64,000 nt of DNA from CAZHCA01 sp964530825. Its GTDB lineage: Bacteria; Bacteroidota; Bacteroidia; Chitinophagales; Saprospiraceae. The position numbers were made by a program, and so were the translations under genes. The stretch lies in contig CAZHCA010000018.1 of NCBI GenBank assembly GCA_964530825.1, positions 25,719 to 89,718 of the forward strand, given 5' to 3'. The notes below the pieces were generated by a model that worked only from the letters and a program-made list of their open reading frames with translations, was not told the origin of the DNA and did no database searches. Shown piece by piece: positions 9,037 through 18,509 of the stretch (position 1 is the stretch's first letter; the number at the start of each line of letters is the position of its first letter).

Positions 9037-12000
9037 TAAAACCGGAGCAACAACCGCAATCTAACGGACTGGAGGCTCCCAGGCCCAAACGTACCCGCTC
9101 CTGGCGGTGGTTGCGAAAGGGGATTCTTTTCTTGGCGCTGTTCGTCATTATGATCTATGCGGTTTTTCAAATTCCTGCTGTACAGAACTGGGTGGTGAAA
9201 AATGTGACCCAACAGCTATCCAACCGCTTGGAAACACGAGTAACGATCGACTACTTCCACCTGGGTTTTTTCAACCGGATTGTGTTGCGTGGGGTATATA
9301 TTGAAGATTACCAACAGGATACGATGCTCTACGCTCGCAATATGAGCGCCAAGATTAATTCTAATCCCTGGACCGTGATCCGGAAAGGGTTAATTATCGA
9401 TCGCGTGCAGCTTTCCGGCGGACGCGTCAACTTGCGGCAATCGGCTCAGGGTGGCAAAAATAATATTCAACAGGTTCTATCCAAATTACAAAATCCCGAC
9501 CGGGAAAAATCGGGCCAGTTTCAACTCGACCTCAAGGCTCTGGACCTATCCGACATAGATTTCGTGAAGGAGGATGCTTACCGGGGCCAGCGACTGCAGG
9601 TTTCGGTGGGAGAGGGTACAGCACTGTTGCGCCGTCTCGATCTACCCGGTAAACGCATCGAAGTAAGAAAATTAGTATTGGTCGAACCAAGGGTGCTCAT
9701 CGACGACCGCGAACGCTCACCCGCCTGGCTCGCCGATCAGGATAAGCTGGCAGAGGATTCCACTACTCAGGAGCCCCTGAACCTCATGGTTGACCAGTTC
9801 CGAATGCACGGGGGCGCATTTGAACTCCACAACTATCGGAAGGAGCCGGTCCAATTAACCCCCGACGACATGATCAACTACCGCCATCTGAATGTGGAAA
9901 ATATTCAGATAGCCATCGACAGTTTTACCCTGCAGGATCGAATCTGGAGAGGGGCGGTAGACAAAATTGCGTTTACCAGTCCGGCGGGATTCGTATTGAA
10001 CCGCCTGGCCGCCGATTATGCTGAGGTGTCAGACAAAGGAGTGAAACTCCACGGTATGACCTTGGAAACGCCCTACAGCAATATTGGCGACACCCTCGAG
10101 TTCCGCTACCGTAGGTATCAGGATTTCGGCAATTTTCCCAATGCGGTGCGCATGCGGCTCGACCTGGAGCAAGCCGAAGTCGCCCTTCGCGACATTATGA
10201 CTTTTGCTCCCGGCTTGGAACAAAACACGTTTTTTACCAATAACCGGGAAGAAATTCTCCGGCTAGACGGCCTACTGCGCGGACCGGTCAATAATTTAAG
10301 CGGACGCAATCTCAATCTCATACTGGCCGACGGTAGCCGAATGGAGGGAAGGATGGATACCCGTAACCTCGCCCTGAAAGACGAAGAGCTACTGTTCCTG
10401 GAAATGGATGAATTGCAGACCAGCATGCAGACCCTGCGCGACCTGGTTCCGAATTTCGATCCGCCTGATAACTTCGACAAACTGGGTGCGATCCGTTTCC
10501 AGGGTGCCTTTGTTGGGTTTTTCCAGGATTTCAACGTCAAAGGACGGTTATTTACCGACCTCGGAGAAGCCGATCTCGAAGACATCAACCTTAATGTAAA
10601 ACCCGGAAACGAAAAGGCGACCTGGGGCGGTACCATACGCCTGCTGGACTTTGACCTGGGCGCCTGGACCGAAAACCCTGACTTTGGGCGGTTTACGCTT
10701 TACTCTGAGGTGTACGACGGCTTTGGTATCTCCGGGCCCAACGTCCGGGCAGATCTGAATGCCAAGCTGGAGTCTTTCGTTTACCGGGGTTATTCTTATG
10801 AAAACGCCGAATTAGAAGGTAACCTGCGCGAAGGGGAATTCGACGGGGAATTTCAAATTCGCGATGATAATATCGATTTTAGCTTTACCGGCAATGTAAA
10901 CATGGCCGACAGTGTTCCGACCTACGACTTTGAGGCTTCTGTCAACCGGCTCGACCTGGAGCGGCTAAATCTTTCGAAGCGTCCCTTTACGATTGCCGGC
11001 GATTTCGTCCTTGACCTGCGCAACCGGGGTTGGTCCAACCTGGAGGGCATTGCTCGACTACGCGACGTACGCATGGCTAACGGAACCGACCGCAACTACG
11101 AGGTCGATTACCTGCTCTTGCAATCTGATATAGATACCGTCGGTAACCGCAGTGTTTATGTAGCCTCGGAAGTGCTCGAATCACAAATCGAAGGGCGCTT
11201 TAACATTGAGCAGATTCCGCAGGCCGTCATTCAATTTTTGACGACCAACCATCCGCGGCTAAGCGAGCGTTTGCGTTTGAAGCCCTTGGAAAAACCGATG
11301 CAGTCGGCGCATTTTGATTACAATTTGCGCATTAAAGACAGCAAGGGCCTGCAGAAGCTTTTCAGCGAAGAATTGGGGGCATTGGATAGCCTGACCCTGA
11401 GGGGAACATTACACGGTACCGATACGCTAATTTTGGATCTTACCCTACCGAATTTCCGGTTGGGCCAGGTCCAGACCGAAGGCATGGTTATTTTATTGGA
11501 TGCCTATGGCGAACGCGGCGGGCTTTTTGCGGCTGTCGATTCGACCATTATCAACGACAGAGTGCGCTTCGGGGAATTCAGTATTATCAATGAGCTCTAC
11601 CGCGATTCCTTGGATTTTGCCATCACTTACATTGCCAGTAAGCGATCGATCCTGGATAAAATCTTCCTCGATGGGCTGCTTTACGCCGCCGACACAGCCG
11701 GTCTGGCCATCGAATTTGAAGAATCGCGCATGCTGATCGCCGGCGAACGATGGACGGTAAGTCCCAATAACCGGGTTTACTTCGGCAAAGACTTTGTCGA
11801 AGCATCTGATCTGGTCCTGCGGCAGGGGGAAATGATGGTAAGTATCGAATCGACCGATCGCAAGGGACTGGAAGTATCCATGGTTAATCTTCCGATCGAC
11901 TCCCTAAATGCCCGTTTGCGATACGATCCAATTCAATTTACAGGCCAGTTCAATCTGCATGCCCGGGTGGGCAATGTATTTGAGATGGCCGATCTTCAAA

Positions 12001-13937
12001 TCGAGCTTGCAACGAAAAACTTTTTGATCAATGGGGATGACTGGGGCCGGCTGGAGGTATCGATGCATACCGATAGTTTAGAACGGCCCTTACAGGCTCA
12101 ACTAGCCCTGCGCCGTGGGGAGGCCTTCCTCAACGCTCAAGGGCAATACAATCTCAAGCCCTTACCGCCGGAAAGTGTTGAAAACGGTGTTGAAACACAA
12201 CGCAATTACTTTGATTTCAACGTCGATCTGGAGGCCTTCCCACTCGATGTAGCGGAGTACTGGATTGGCAATACGGTCAAAAATATGTCGGGTATGGTAA
12301 ATGGTAGCGTACGGGTATACGGACAGTCCGGGCGGCCGAATATCGGCGGCGAAATTATCGCTGAGGATGGCGCCCTGACCATCAATTACTTGAAAACGCG
12401 CTATACATTCGAGGTCGCCAACATTAATGTAGATAACCAGCTATTTGATGCTTCCGGGACCGTTTTCAGGGATAAATACGGTAACCGCGCCACAATCATG
12501 CGCGGCATCCGCCACGATCATCTCCGGGACTTCGGTTTCAATGCGACGATGCGGACCCGGCAATTTCTGGGGCTTGATACCCAAAAAGGCGACAACAAAC
12601 TATTTTACGGCAAAGCGCTGGCCAGCGGCACGGTTAATTTTACCGGAAGCTTTAAGCGGCCCGATATTTATGTGAACGCTACTTCGCTGGACAGTACCAT
12701 GATCATTATTCCGGTTTCGAATGAGCGCAAAGCCAATGAGCTGAGCTACCTAAATTTTGTCGATAAAGATGCCGAAAGCGAATCTGATTCGATCGACTTA
12801 CGGGAGCGGTTGAACTTACAAGGCGTTGCCCTAGAAATGGATCTGTCCGTCACACCTGAAGCGGTTATGAAAATCGTCTTTAATGAACAGGCTGGCGATA
12901 TTATCGAAGGGGCAGGCCGCGGAAATATTCGAATTGAGGTACCGCGGGGGGCTTCGGATTTTCAGATGTACGGAAATTACGCTATCGAAGAAGGAGACTA
13001 TCTCTTTACGCTCTACGGCGTGATCAATAAAGACTTTCGAATCCGCGAAGGGGGTACCATCGAATGGACCGGTGATCCCTTCGGTGCCCAGATCGACTTG
13101 CGGGCCGAATACCAGCGTGTGAGTGCACCCGTAGCTAACTTCATCCAGGAATATCTACTGCGCGCCGATGACCAAATCCGTCAGGATGCGCGCGTGCCTA
13201 CTGACGTTGATCTGGTGTTGCTCTTAAGGGGCGATCTGATGAAGCCGCAGATCGACTTCGATATTACTTTTCCCGACCTGCAAGGCCAGTTGGCCAGTTA
13301 TACCGATAATAAGCTGCGGATACTTAAGCAAGACCAAAATGAGTTGAATAAGCAGGTAATGGGCTTGATTGTAGCCGGGCAATTCCTGCCAAGCGACCTC
13401 AACCTGGCTGGCACCGGCACAGATATTATCTATAATACGGTGAGTGAATTCGTATCGAACCAGTTATCGCTACTGTTGACCCAACTATTCAGTGAATTTA
13501 TCGGGGAAGATCGCTTCTTATCGGGAGTTGATTTAGATATCGACTACAACCAATACGACGCAATTGAGCTGGAACGGGGCGATAATGTCAATCGCGGAGA
13601 TGAATTGCAATTTCAGTTTAAGTCAAATATCGGCAGCGACCGGCTTTCGATTTTACTGGGCAGTAATATCGGTCTGGGTGGTTCGGTGGGTAGCGCCGAA
13701 AACAGCGGAGCCTTCTTCGGTAACGACGTTGTCATCGAATACATCCTCAACGAGGATCGGACCCTAAAGGTGCGGGTGTTCCAACGTTCACAACCAACTT
13801 TGAGTGGCAGTACGCTGGAAGTAGGGGCTGGGTTGAGCTTTCGCAAAGAATTCAATTCTTTTGGCGATTTCCTCGATGCCTTCCGCAAGGATGCACAAAA
13901 GGCGCAGAACGGTGGGAATTGGGTAGAGCAACGGTAG
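9033..13937 (+). CDS. TamB-like translocation/assembly module protein
   Basis: A 1634-residue protein with an N-terminal membrane anchor (about 31-49, GILFLALFVIMIYAVFQI) and a huge periplasmic part made of repeating beta-strands. The C-terminal third (about 1150-1600) matches the TamB/DUF490 domain, with GIRHDHLRDFGFNATM, EGDYLFTLYGVINKDFRI, the VDLVLLLRGDLMKPQIDF segment and GLIVAGQFLP. TamB-type proteins span the envelope as long hydrophobic-groove bridges and take part in outer-membrane protein assembly or phospholipid transport. No Omp85/TamA partner gene lies nearby, so the partner must be elsewhere. The length is usual for Bacteroidota members. The start is fixed by a GGAGG site. Confidence 0.9.
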   Translation: MVKPEQQPQSNGLEAPRPKRTRSWRWLRKGILFLALFVIMIYAVFQIPAVQNWVVKNVTQQLSNRLETRVTIDYFHLGFFNRIVLRGVYIEDYQQDTMLYARNMSAKINSNPWTVIRKGLIIDRVQLSGGRVNLRQSAQGGKNNIQQVLSKLQNPDREKSGQFQLDLKALDLSDIDFVKEDAYRGQRLQVSVGEGTALLRRLDLPGKRIEVRKLVLVEPRVLIDDRERSPAWLADQDKLAEDSTTQEPLNLMVDQFRMHGGAFELHNYRKEPVQLTPDDMINYRHLNVENIQIAIDSFTLQDRIWRGAVDKIAFTSPAGFVLNRLAADYAEVSDKGVKLHGMTLETPYSNIGDTLEFRYRRYQDFGNFPNAVRMRLDLEQAEVALRDIMTFAPGLEQNTFFTNNREEILRLDGLLRGPVNNLSGRNLNLILADGSRMEGRMDTRNLALKDEELLFLEMDELQTSMQTLRDLVPNFDPPDNFDKLGAIRFQGAFVGFFQDFNVKGRLFTDLGEADLEDINLNVKPGNEKATWGGTIRLLDFDLGAWTENPDFGRFTLYSEVYDGFGISGPNVRADLNAKLESFVYRGYSYENAELEGNLREGEFDGEFQIRDDNIDFSFTGNVNMADSVPTYDFEASVNRLDLERLNLSKRPFTIAGDFVLDLRNRGWSNLEGIARLRDVRMANGTDRNYEVDYLLLQSDIDTVGNRSVYVASEVLESQIEGRFNIEQIPQAVIQFLTTNHPRLSERLRLKPLEKPMQSAHFDYNLRIKDSKGLQKLFSEELGALDSLTLRGTLHGTDTLILDLTLPNFRLGQVQTEGMVILLDAYGERGGLFAAVDSTIINDRVRFGEFSIINELYRDSLDFAITYIASKRSILDKIFLDGLLYAADTAGLAIEFEESRMLIAGERWTVSPNNRVYFGKDFVEASDLVLRQGEMMVSIESTDRKGLEVSMVNLPIDSLNARLRYDPIQFTGQFNLHARVGNVFEMADLQIELATKNFLINGDDWGRLEVSMHTDSLERPLQAQLALRRGEAFLNAQGQYNLKPLPPESVENGVETQRNYFDFNVDLEAFPLDVAEYWIGNTVKNMSGMVNGSVRVYGQSGRPNIGGEIIAEDGALTINYLKTRYTFEVANINVDNQLFDASGTVFRDKYGNRATIMRGIRHDHLRDFGFNATMRTRQFLGLDTQKGDNKLFYGKALASGTVNFTGSFKRPDIYVNATSLDSTMIIIPVSNERKANELSYLNFVDKDAESESDSIDLRERLNLQGVALEMDLSVTPEAVMKIVFNEQAGDIIEGAGRGNIRIEVPRGASDFQMYGNYAIEEGDYLFTLYGVINKDFRIREGGTIEWTGDPFGAQIDLRAEYQRVSAPVANFIQEYLLRADDQIRQDARVPTDVDLVLLLRGDLMKPQIDFDITFPDLQGQLASYTDNKLRILKQDQNELNKQVMGLIVAGQFLPSDLNLAGTGTDIIYNTVSEFVSNQLSLLLTQLFSEFIGEDRFLSGVDLDIDYNQYDAIELERGDNVNRGDELQFQFKSNIGSDRLSILLGSNIGLGGSVGSAENSGAFFGNDVVIEYILNEDRTLKVRVFQRSQPTLSGSTLEVGAGLSFRKEFNSFGDFLDAFRKDAQKAQNGGNWVEQR

Positions 13938-14020
13938 GGAAGCAGCACCACAATTAGGAGGAGTGTTGCAGCCAGAACCATGTTCGAAGACCATCTGTTT
14001 ATGTCAAAACCAAACGCTCC

Positions 14021-14677
14021 ATGATCCAACAAGAAAGCATCGACTTTTTACGCGAACTGGCCCAAAACAACAACCGTGACTGGTTTCACCGTAATAAAAA
14101 ACGGTACGAAAAAGAATTAAAAAACCCCTGGAAAGCTTTTATCCAGAAACTTATTGTTGCCTTTCAAGCGTACGAGCCGGCGATCCAGATTCAACCCAAG
14201 GATGCTATTTTTCGCATTGCCCGGGATGTGCGGTTCAGTAAGGATAAAACGCCCTACCAGACTCATGTGTCGGCCCTGATTTCACCGGGCGGCCGAAAAG
14301 CCAAGGAGCATCCCGGTTTTTATATTCAATTAAGTACTGGGGTGCTGGCACTGGGAGGTGGAGCTTACTTTTTAGAATCGAGCACTTTGCAGCAAGTCCG
14401 GGAGCGTATCGCTCGCGAACCCGCCTATTTTCGAGGATTGATTGAGGCAGAAAACTTCGTCCGCCATTACGAGCAGATTCGGGGAGACCAGCACAAGCGC
14501 ATTCCCAAGGAATTTAAGGAAGTGCACGAGCAACTACCGGTAATTGCCAATAAACAGTACTATTACATGGCCGAACTACCGCCCGAGGAGATCCTGCGCG
14601 ACGATATTGTCGATTTCGTTACTTCGTATTACCTGGCCGGTAAACCCCTGAATGATTTTTTAGCGGAGGCTATTTAA
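14021..14677 (+). CDS. DUF2461 / TIGR02453 family protein
   Basis: A soluble 218-residue protein of the DUF2461 family. The diagnostic features are the N-terminal FLRELAQNNNRDWFHRNKKR, the IFRIARDVRFSKDKTPYQTH core and the FYIQLS..VLALGGGAYF strand pair. Members are widespread in bacteria and fungi and have no established biochemical role. It begins 83 bp after the TamB-like gene on the same strand and ends 59 bp before the convergent OmpA-type gene. The length is normal and no residues of the core motif are missing. Confidence 0.88.
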   Translation: MIQQESIDFLRELAQNNNRDWFHRNKKRYEKELKNPWKAFIQKLIVAFQAYEPAIQIQPKDAIFRIARDVRFSKDKTPYQTHVSALISPGGRKAKEHPGFYIQLSTGVLALGGGAYFLESSTLQQVRERIAREPAYFRGLIEAENFVRHYEQIRGDQHKRIPKEFKEVHEQLPVIANKQYYYMAELPPEEILRDDIVDFVTSYYLAGKPLNDFLAEAI

Positions 14678-14736
14678 TGAAGGGCACATCCCAATACGAT
14701 AGCTGCCTGGCCCTATCTCTGTGCCCTTTATATCCC

Positions 14737-15663
14737 TTATTTATTCTCCGCAGTTGGCGGTTCCAGCAGTTGGAAGAATTCGTCCAGCTTCGGCAGAATA
14801 ATAATTTCGGTGCGCCGGTTAATAGCCCGTCCCGTGGGGTTGCTGTTGGCGGCCTTAGGTACAAACTCGGAGCGCCCCCCTGCAGTCATGCGGGCCGGGT
14901 CCACGTTGTATTGATTTTGCAGGGTACGCACCACTGCCGTCGCACGCATCACGCTCAGATCCCAGTTGTCTTTCAGGCAGTTGGTGTTGATCGGTACGTT
15001 GTCGGTATGCCCTTCCACCAGAATGTCGAGGCTTTTGCGATCGTTGACGATTTTGGCAATCTTGCCCAACACTTCCTGTGCGCGGGGCTTAATTGTATAG
15101 CTGCCCGAAGTAAAGAGCATTTTATCCGATAGGGAGATATATACCACGCCCTTTTTTACCTCGATAGTTACGTCTTCATCGTTCACATCTGACAGGGAGC
15201 GTTTCAGGTTCATAACTAATGCTAGATTCAATGAATCTTTGGCCTGGATGCTGGAGGTTAAATTCTGAATGTATTGATTCTGGTTGTTGAGTGTTTCCAA
15301 CGATTTTTGTATGCTCTCTGCTCCTTTTTCGCTAATAACCGAGAGCTGCGCCATGCGATCCAACAGGTTGGTATTAGTGCTTTTCAGGTAATCGACTTGT
15401 TCTTGTAGTGTGGCATTGCGGCTTTCGGCATTTTGGAGGGAAGTGGATTTGATCAGTAGCTCGTCTTGCGTTCCGCGCAGTTGATCTTCCAAGTCGATTT
15501 TTTCGGCTTGCAGTTCGGCATTGGCATTGGCCAGTTCGCTCAGTCGTTGTTCGCAGTCGGCTTCGGCAGCGGCCAAGTCTGACTGGTATTTTTTGTTGCT
15601 GACACAGCTACTAGTGATTATCAGCATTAAGCCGAAGAACAGGGTTGTTGAGATCTTTTTCAT
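14737..15663 (-). CDS. OmpA-family lipoprotein with coiled coil
   Basis: A 308-residue envelope protein. The N-terminus is a lipoprotein signal (LMLIITSSC, lipidated Cys20). Residues about 30-150 form a long coiled coil, and 165-300 form the OmpA/MotB peptidoglycan-binding domain with its signature ILVEGHTDNVPINTN (diaminopimelate-binding Asp/Arg region) and RRTEIIILP at the end. It should anchor the outer membrane to peptidoglycan. The layout is that of Pal/MotB-like stabilising lipoproteins, but no flagellar or Tol genes are near. The gene is convergent with the DUF2461 gene and divergent from the TIM-barrel gene. Confidence 0.9.
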   Translation of the reverse strand: MKKISTTLFFGLMLIITSSCVSNKKYQSDLAAAEADCEQRLSELANANAELQAEKIDLEDQLRGTQDELLIKSTSLQNAESRNATLQEQVDYLKSTNTNLLDRMAQLSVISEKGAESIQKSLETLNNQNQYIQNLTSSIQAKDSLNLALVMNLKRSLSDVNDEDVTIEVKKGVVYISLSDKMLFTSGSYTIKPRAQEVLGKIAKIVNDRKSLDILVEGHTDNVPINTNCLKDNWDLSVMRATAVVRTLQNQYNVDPARMTAGGRSEFVPKAANSNPTGRAINRRTEIIILPKLDEFFQLLEPPTAENK

Positions 15664-15844
15664 AGGTTACACCTTTTTTGTGAAACGTGTTTCTGGCTAT
15701 AATTTAAGCCCAAAAACGATAGTGTACGGGCAATGTTTTATGGGGGTGGTTTTATTTTTCATACCTCCGTCTAAAATGGCGGAAAGGCTTAAGCAGGGCC
15801 ATTTTCTTCCGAAAAATCTTTATTTTCTCCTGAAAATTGCTACT

Positions 15845-16708
15845 ATGCCTAACCGTCGACAATTGCTTCAGACCGGATTAACGGCTGCCGGAGGTTTATT
15901 ACTGCCGAGTATTACCTGGAAATCAAAAAGCAACACAATTCAAAACAGTCCTTTTCGTCATTCAGTAAGCCGCTGGTGTTTTGGCGATTATGTTCTCGAG
16001 GAACTTTGTGAGCGCGCCCAAACAATCGGCATCCAATCTATCGAGTTACTGCCCCCCGGGGATTGGGCTACGGTACAACGCTACGGCTTGACTTTTGCGG
16101 TAGGTACTGCCGACTTCGTCAGCCTAACCGACGGGTTCAACAACCCGGCTCTGCACCCGCAGTTGCAACGACAATACAAACTCCTGATCGAGCAGGCCGC
16201 CGATCAGGGAGTGCCTCAGATAATTGTCTTCTCGGGTAACCGGCGCGGCATCACCGACGCTGAAGGCATTGCTAATTCTGCCATAGGTTTAGCTCCCTTG
16301 GTCCGGCAGGCAGAGCGACAGGGGGTTACCCTGGTTATGGAACTGCTCAACAGTAAAGTTGACCATCCCGATCACCAGTGCGATCATACGCCTTGGGGGG
16401 TGGCCTTGGCAGAGATGATCGGGTCGGACCATTTTAAGTTGCTCTACGACATTTACCACATGCAGATCATGGAGGGAGATATCATTGCTACCATTCGGAA
16501 ATTTCACGATTATATTGCGCATTATCACACGGCTGGCGTGCCAGGGCGCCATGAAATCGACCATACCCAGGAACTCAACTACCCGGCAATTATGCGTGCT
16601 ATTGCCGAGACGGGATTCACTGGTTTTGTAGGACAGGAGTTTACCCCGGTAGCGAAGGATCCTTTTAAAAGCTTAGAGGAGGCGGTGGCGCTTTGCTCGG
16701 TGGAGTAG
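15845..16708 (+). CDS. Exported hydroxypyruvate-isomerase-like TIM barrel
   Basis: A 287-residue xylose-isomerase-type TIM barrel. The C-terminal half carries the Hyi-family metal ligands: ELLNSKVDHPDH, LLYDIYHMQIMEGD, HYHTAGVPGRHEID and the closing GFVGQEF (glutamate). Such enzymes interconvert hydroxypyruvate and tartronate semialdehyde or related sugar substrates. The N-terminus NRRQLLQTGLTAAGGLLLP looks like a twin-arginine export signal, so the enzyme is probably periplasmic, which is common for Bacteroidota paralogues of unknown substrate. I chose the ATG at 15845: the longer frame from 15521 runs back through the OmpA gene on the other strand. Confidence 0.85.
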   Translation: MPNRRQLLQTGLTAAGGLLLPSITWKSKSNTIQNSPFRHSVSRWCFGDYVLEELCERAQTIGIQSIELLPPGDWATVQRYGLTFAVGTADFVSLTDGFNNPALHPQLQRQYKLLIEQAADQGVPQIIVFSGNRRGITDAEGIANSAIGLAPLVRQAERQGVTLVMELLNSKVDHPDHQCDHTPWGVALAEMIGSDHFKLLYDIYHMQIMEGDIIATIRKFHDYIAHYHTAGVPGRHEIDHTQELNYPAIMRAIAETGFTGFVGQEFTPVAKDPFKSLEEAVALCSVE

Positions 16709-16751
16709 TCCAGGACGGGCGCGCCTGGAAGGAGTAGATTAAGGAGGCTGC

Positions 16752-16765
16752 ACCTCTTAAGAGGT
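16752..16765. repeat. 14-bp perfect palindrome
   Basis: ACCTCTTAAGAGGT lies in the 232-bp spacer between the TIM-barrel gene and proC. It could be a terminator stem without a T-run or a dimeric operator site; nothing else in the spacer decides which. Confidence 0.35.
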
Positions 16766-16940
16766 CTTGTTTCCAGGGCAAGGCCGTCGGCTCCCTTTTT
16801 CCTGCCTAAGTCCCGCCTTTAGCATTTAACTAGGGCCTCTACCCCGCATTGCGGCGCACCAGCAGAAAGAAACGTACCCTTCCTACCATTAGCTCCAAAT
16901 CAAAAAAGCAGTACCTTCCTTGTTAACCAACAACACAGCC

Positions 16941-17738
16941 ATGACGTACCTTCTTATCGGCGGCGGCAATATGGGGCTGACTTTTGCCCGCGCGATGCAC
17001 AACGCCCGAATTACCCATTCGGAGAACCTGATGGTCCTGGAAAAGTCGCCAGAGAAGATCGCCTATATCCAGGGCTTAAATATTTGTCGGGTCAAGACCA
17101 GTCCGGCGTGTATCCGCAAAGCTAAGGTGATTATTTTGGCTGTCAAGCCACAGGATGCTTCCCAATTATTTGCCAGCCTGCGACCGCATGTAAACGATTG
17201 CCAACTTTTCTTAAGCATTATGGCTGGAATTCCCATAGCAAACATCGAGCAAGAATTGAGCGTCAACAAGATTGTACGCGCTATGCCCAACCTGCCCGCC
17301 CAGGTAGGTAGTGGAATGACAGCTTTTACCGCCACCGATGCGGTGGAGAAGTCCGAACTCACCACCATTCAGAACCTATTATCAACGACTGGAAAAACCC
17401 TCTACCTCCAGGACGAGCGGCTGATTGATGCGGTAACCGCTATTTCCGGTTCTGGGCCGGCTTACGTGTACTACTTTATGGAAGCGCTCATCGATACCGC
17501 TCGGCAGATGGGGTTCAACGAGGCCGAAGCCGAGCTGCTGGTGGGGGAAACTTTTCAAGGTGCAATCGATTTGTACCACCAGTCGGGCGACGATTGCAAG
17601 ACCTGGATCGCCCGTGTGGCATCCCGAGGCGGTACTACGGAAGCCGCAGTAGCCATCTTTCAGCAATACGAACTGCAAAAGCGAATCGGGGAAGGGGCTC
17701 AGGCCGCCCTAAAGCGAGCAATATCCTTAGGACAGTGA
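16941..17738 (+). CDS. proC: Pyrroline-5-carboxylate reductase
   Basis: ProC reduces 1-pyrroline-5-carboxylate to proline with NAD(P)H, the last step of proline synthesis. The protein has 265 residues, the usual length. It shows the N-terminal Rossmann loop LIGGGNMG, the AVKPQD strand end, the MPNLPAQVGSGMTAF region and the C-terminal signature GSGPAYVYYFMEALID plus VASRGGTTEAAV. I start at MTYLLIGG (16941): a TTG seven codons earlier also opens the frame but adds residues the family does not have. Convergent with a DinB-fold gene 68 bp downstream. Confidence 0.97.
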   Translation: MTYLLIGGGNMGLTFARAMHNARITHSENLMVLEKSPEKIAYIQGLNICRVKTSPACIRKAKVIILAVKPQDASQLFASLRPHVNDCQLFLSIMAGIPIANIEQELSVNKIVRAMPNLPAQVGSGMTAFTATDAVEKSELTTIQNLLSTTGKTLYLQDERLIDAVTAISGSGPAYVYYFMEALIDTARQMGFNEAEAELLVGETFQGAIDLYHQSGDDCKTWIARVASRGGTTEAAVAIFQQYELQKRIGEGAQAALKRAISLGQ

Positions 17739-17806
17739 AAATAAGAAAGAATGCAGGGTTATTATATGCACTACCGGTAATGGTGAAATCAGCCTTGGGG
17801 TATGCG

Positions 17807-18343
17807 CTAACGTCCGGTCTGTTTATTTTTGTTGTTATTGATTTGCTCTTGATGGTGAACTACATGGTAGGCCGTAAAGTACAGCATCTCCCGCAGCGTA
17901 ATTTTACCCAATAAAGGGTGGGGCAAGCGCAAGGCATACAGTTCTTGTTCTGTAAAACGGCCGGCCAAATTGGTCAGGCGGTCGATTTGTTTGCGCAGTT
18001 GGGTGGTCTGCTTATGCCGGTCGGCAAAAGCAACGCTCCTGGGTCGGTAGGCTTTGGGTGCTTTTTTACCTTCGCTCAACCGCGCCTGATAAGCTGCAAC
18101 CAACGCTTCGTAGGTACGGCTATCCTGGTTGATTTTGCCAAAGGCAATGCCCAGCAACCACTTAGGAAGGGAAAAAGCCAGTTGTACCGGCGCTAAGCTG
18201 CGACAGATATGATTCAACTGCTGCCCAGCATGCCATTTGCCGGCAGGCGCAGAGTAGAAAGCCTCCTCATCGAGGCGTAGAATACTCGATGAGAAGGCTT
18301 CGTGCCGGTTTTGTAATTCGCGTAAAAGTTGTGGCGTTTTCAT
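17807..18343 (-). CDS. DinB-fold protein (second in window)
   Basis: A protein of 178 residues from MKTPQLLREL. It has the DinB-fold histidine pattern: HICRSLAPV in the second helix and YHVVHHQEQI in the last helix. It differs strongly from the DinB-fold protein at 4650-5156, so the two are not recent duplicates. Basic residues are concentrated between the second and third helices (SEGKKAPKAYRPRS). The substrate is unknown. I prefer the start at 18343; the longer frame from 18373 adds a basic leader. It lies between proC (convergent) and mutS2 (same direction, 167 bp upstream). Confidence 0.78.
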   Translation of the reverse strand: MKTPQLLRELQNRHEAFSSSILRLDEEAFYSAPAGKWHAGQQLNHICRSLAPVQLAFSLPKWLLGIAFGKINQDSRTYEALVAAYQARLSEGKKAPKAYRPRSVAFADRHKQTTQLRKQIDRLTNLAGRFTEQELYALRLPHPLLGKITLREMLYFTAYHVVHHQEQINNNKNKQTGR

Positions 18344-18509
18344 TTCTCTTGTCCTTTTTCTGGAAAAGGGCATTATTTGGGTGTTAATAAATCATTGAAC
18401 CCCTTAGATTGGGGGATATACAATGAAAAATTGTCGGCTTGAAGATAGAGAAAAGGGATTTTGCCGGACCGTCCGGTTCGCCAGCGTATTGCTAACTCCT
18501 AGCGATTTT

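Noticed and set aside
10118..10636. Long minus-strand frame inside the TamB-like gene
   Set aside because: Low-complexity Arg/Ser-rich shadow of the plus-strand gene; no motif.
14677..15132. 151-codon plus-strand frame in the OmpA gene
   Set aside because: Antisense to the conserved OmpA domain; Cys/His-rich without motif.
15521..15844. Upstream extension of the TIM-barrel gene frame
   Set aside because: The extension runs antisense through the start of the OmpA-type gene, and the twin-arginine-like signal begins at 15845.
16920..16940. TTG start seven codons before proC
   Set aside because: The Rossmann motif begins right after the ATG at 16941, as in other ProC proteins.
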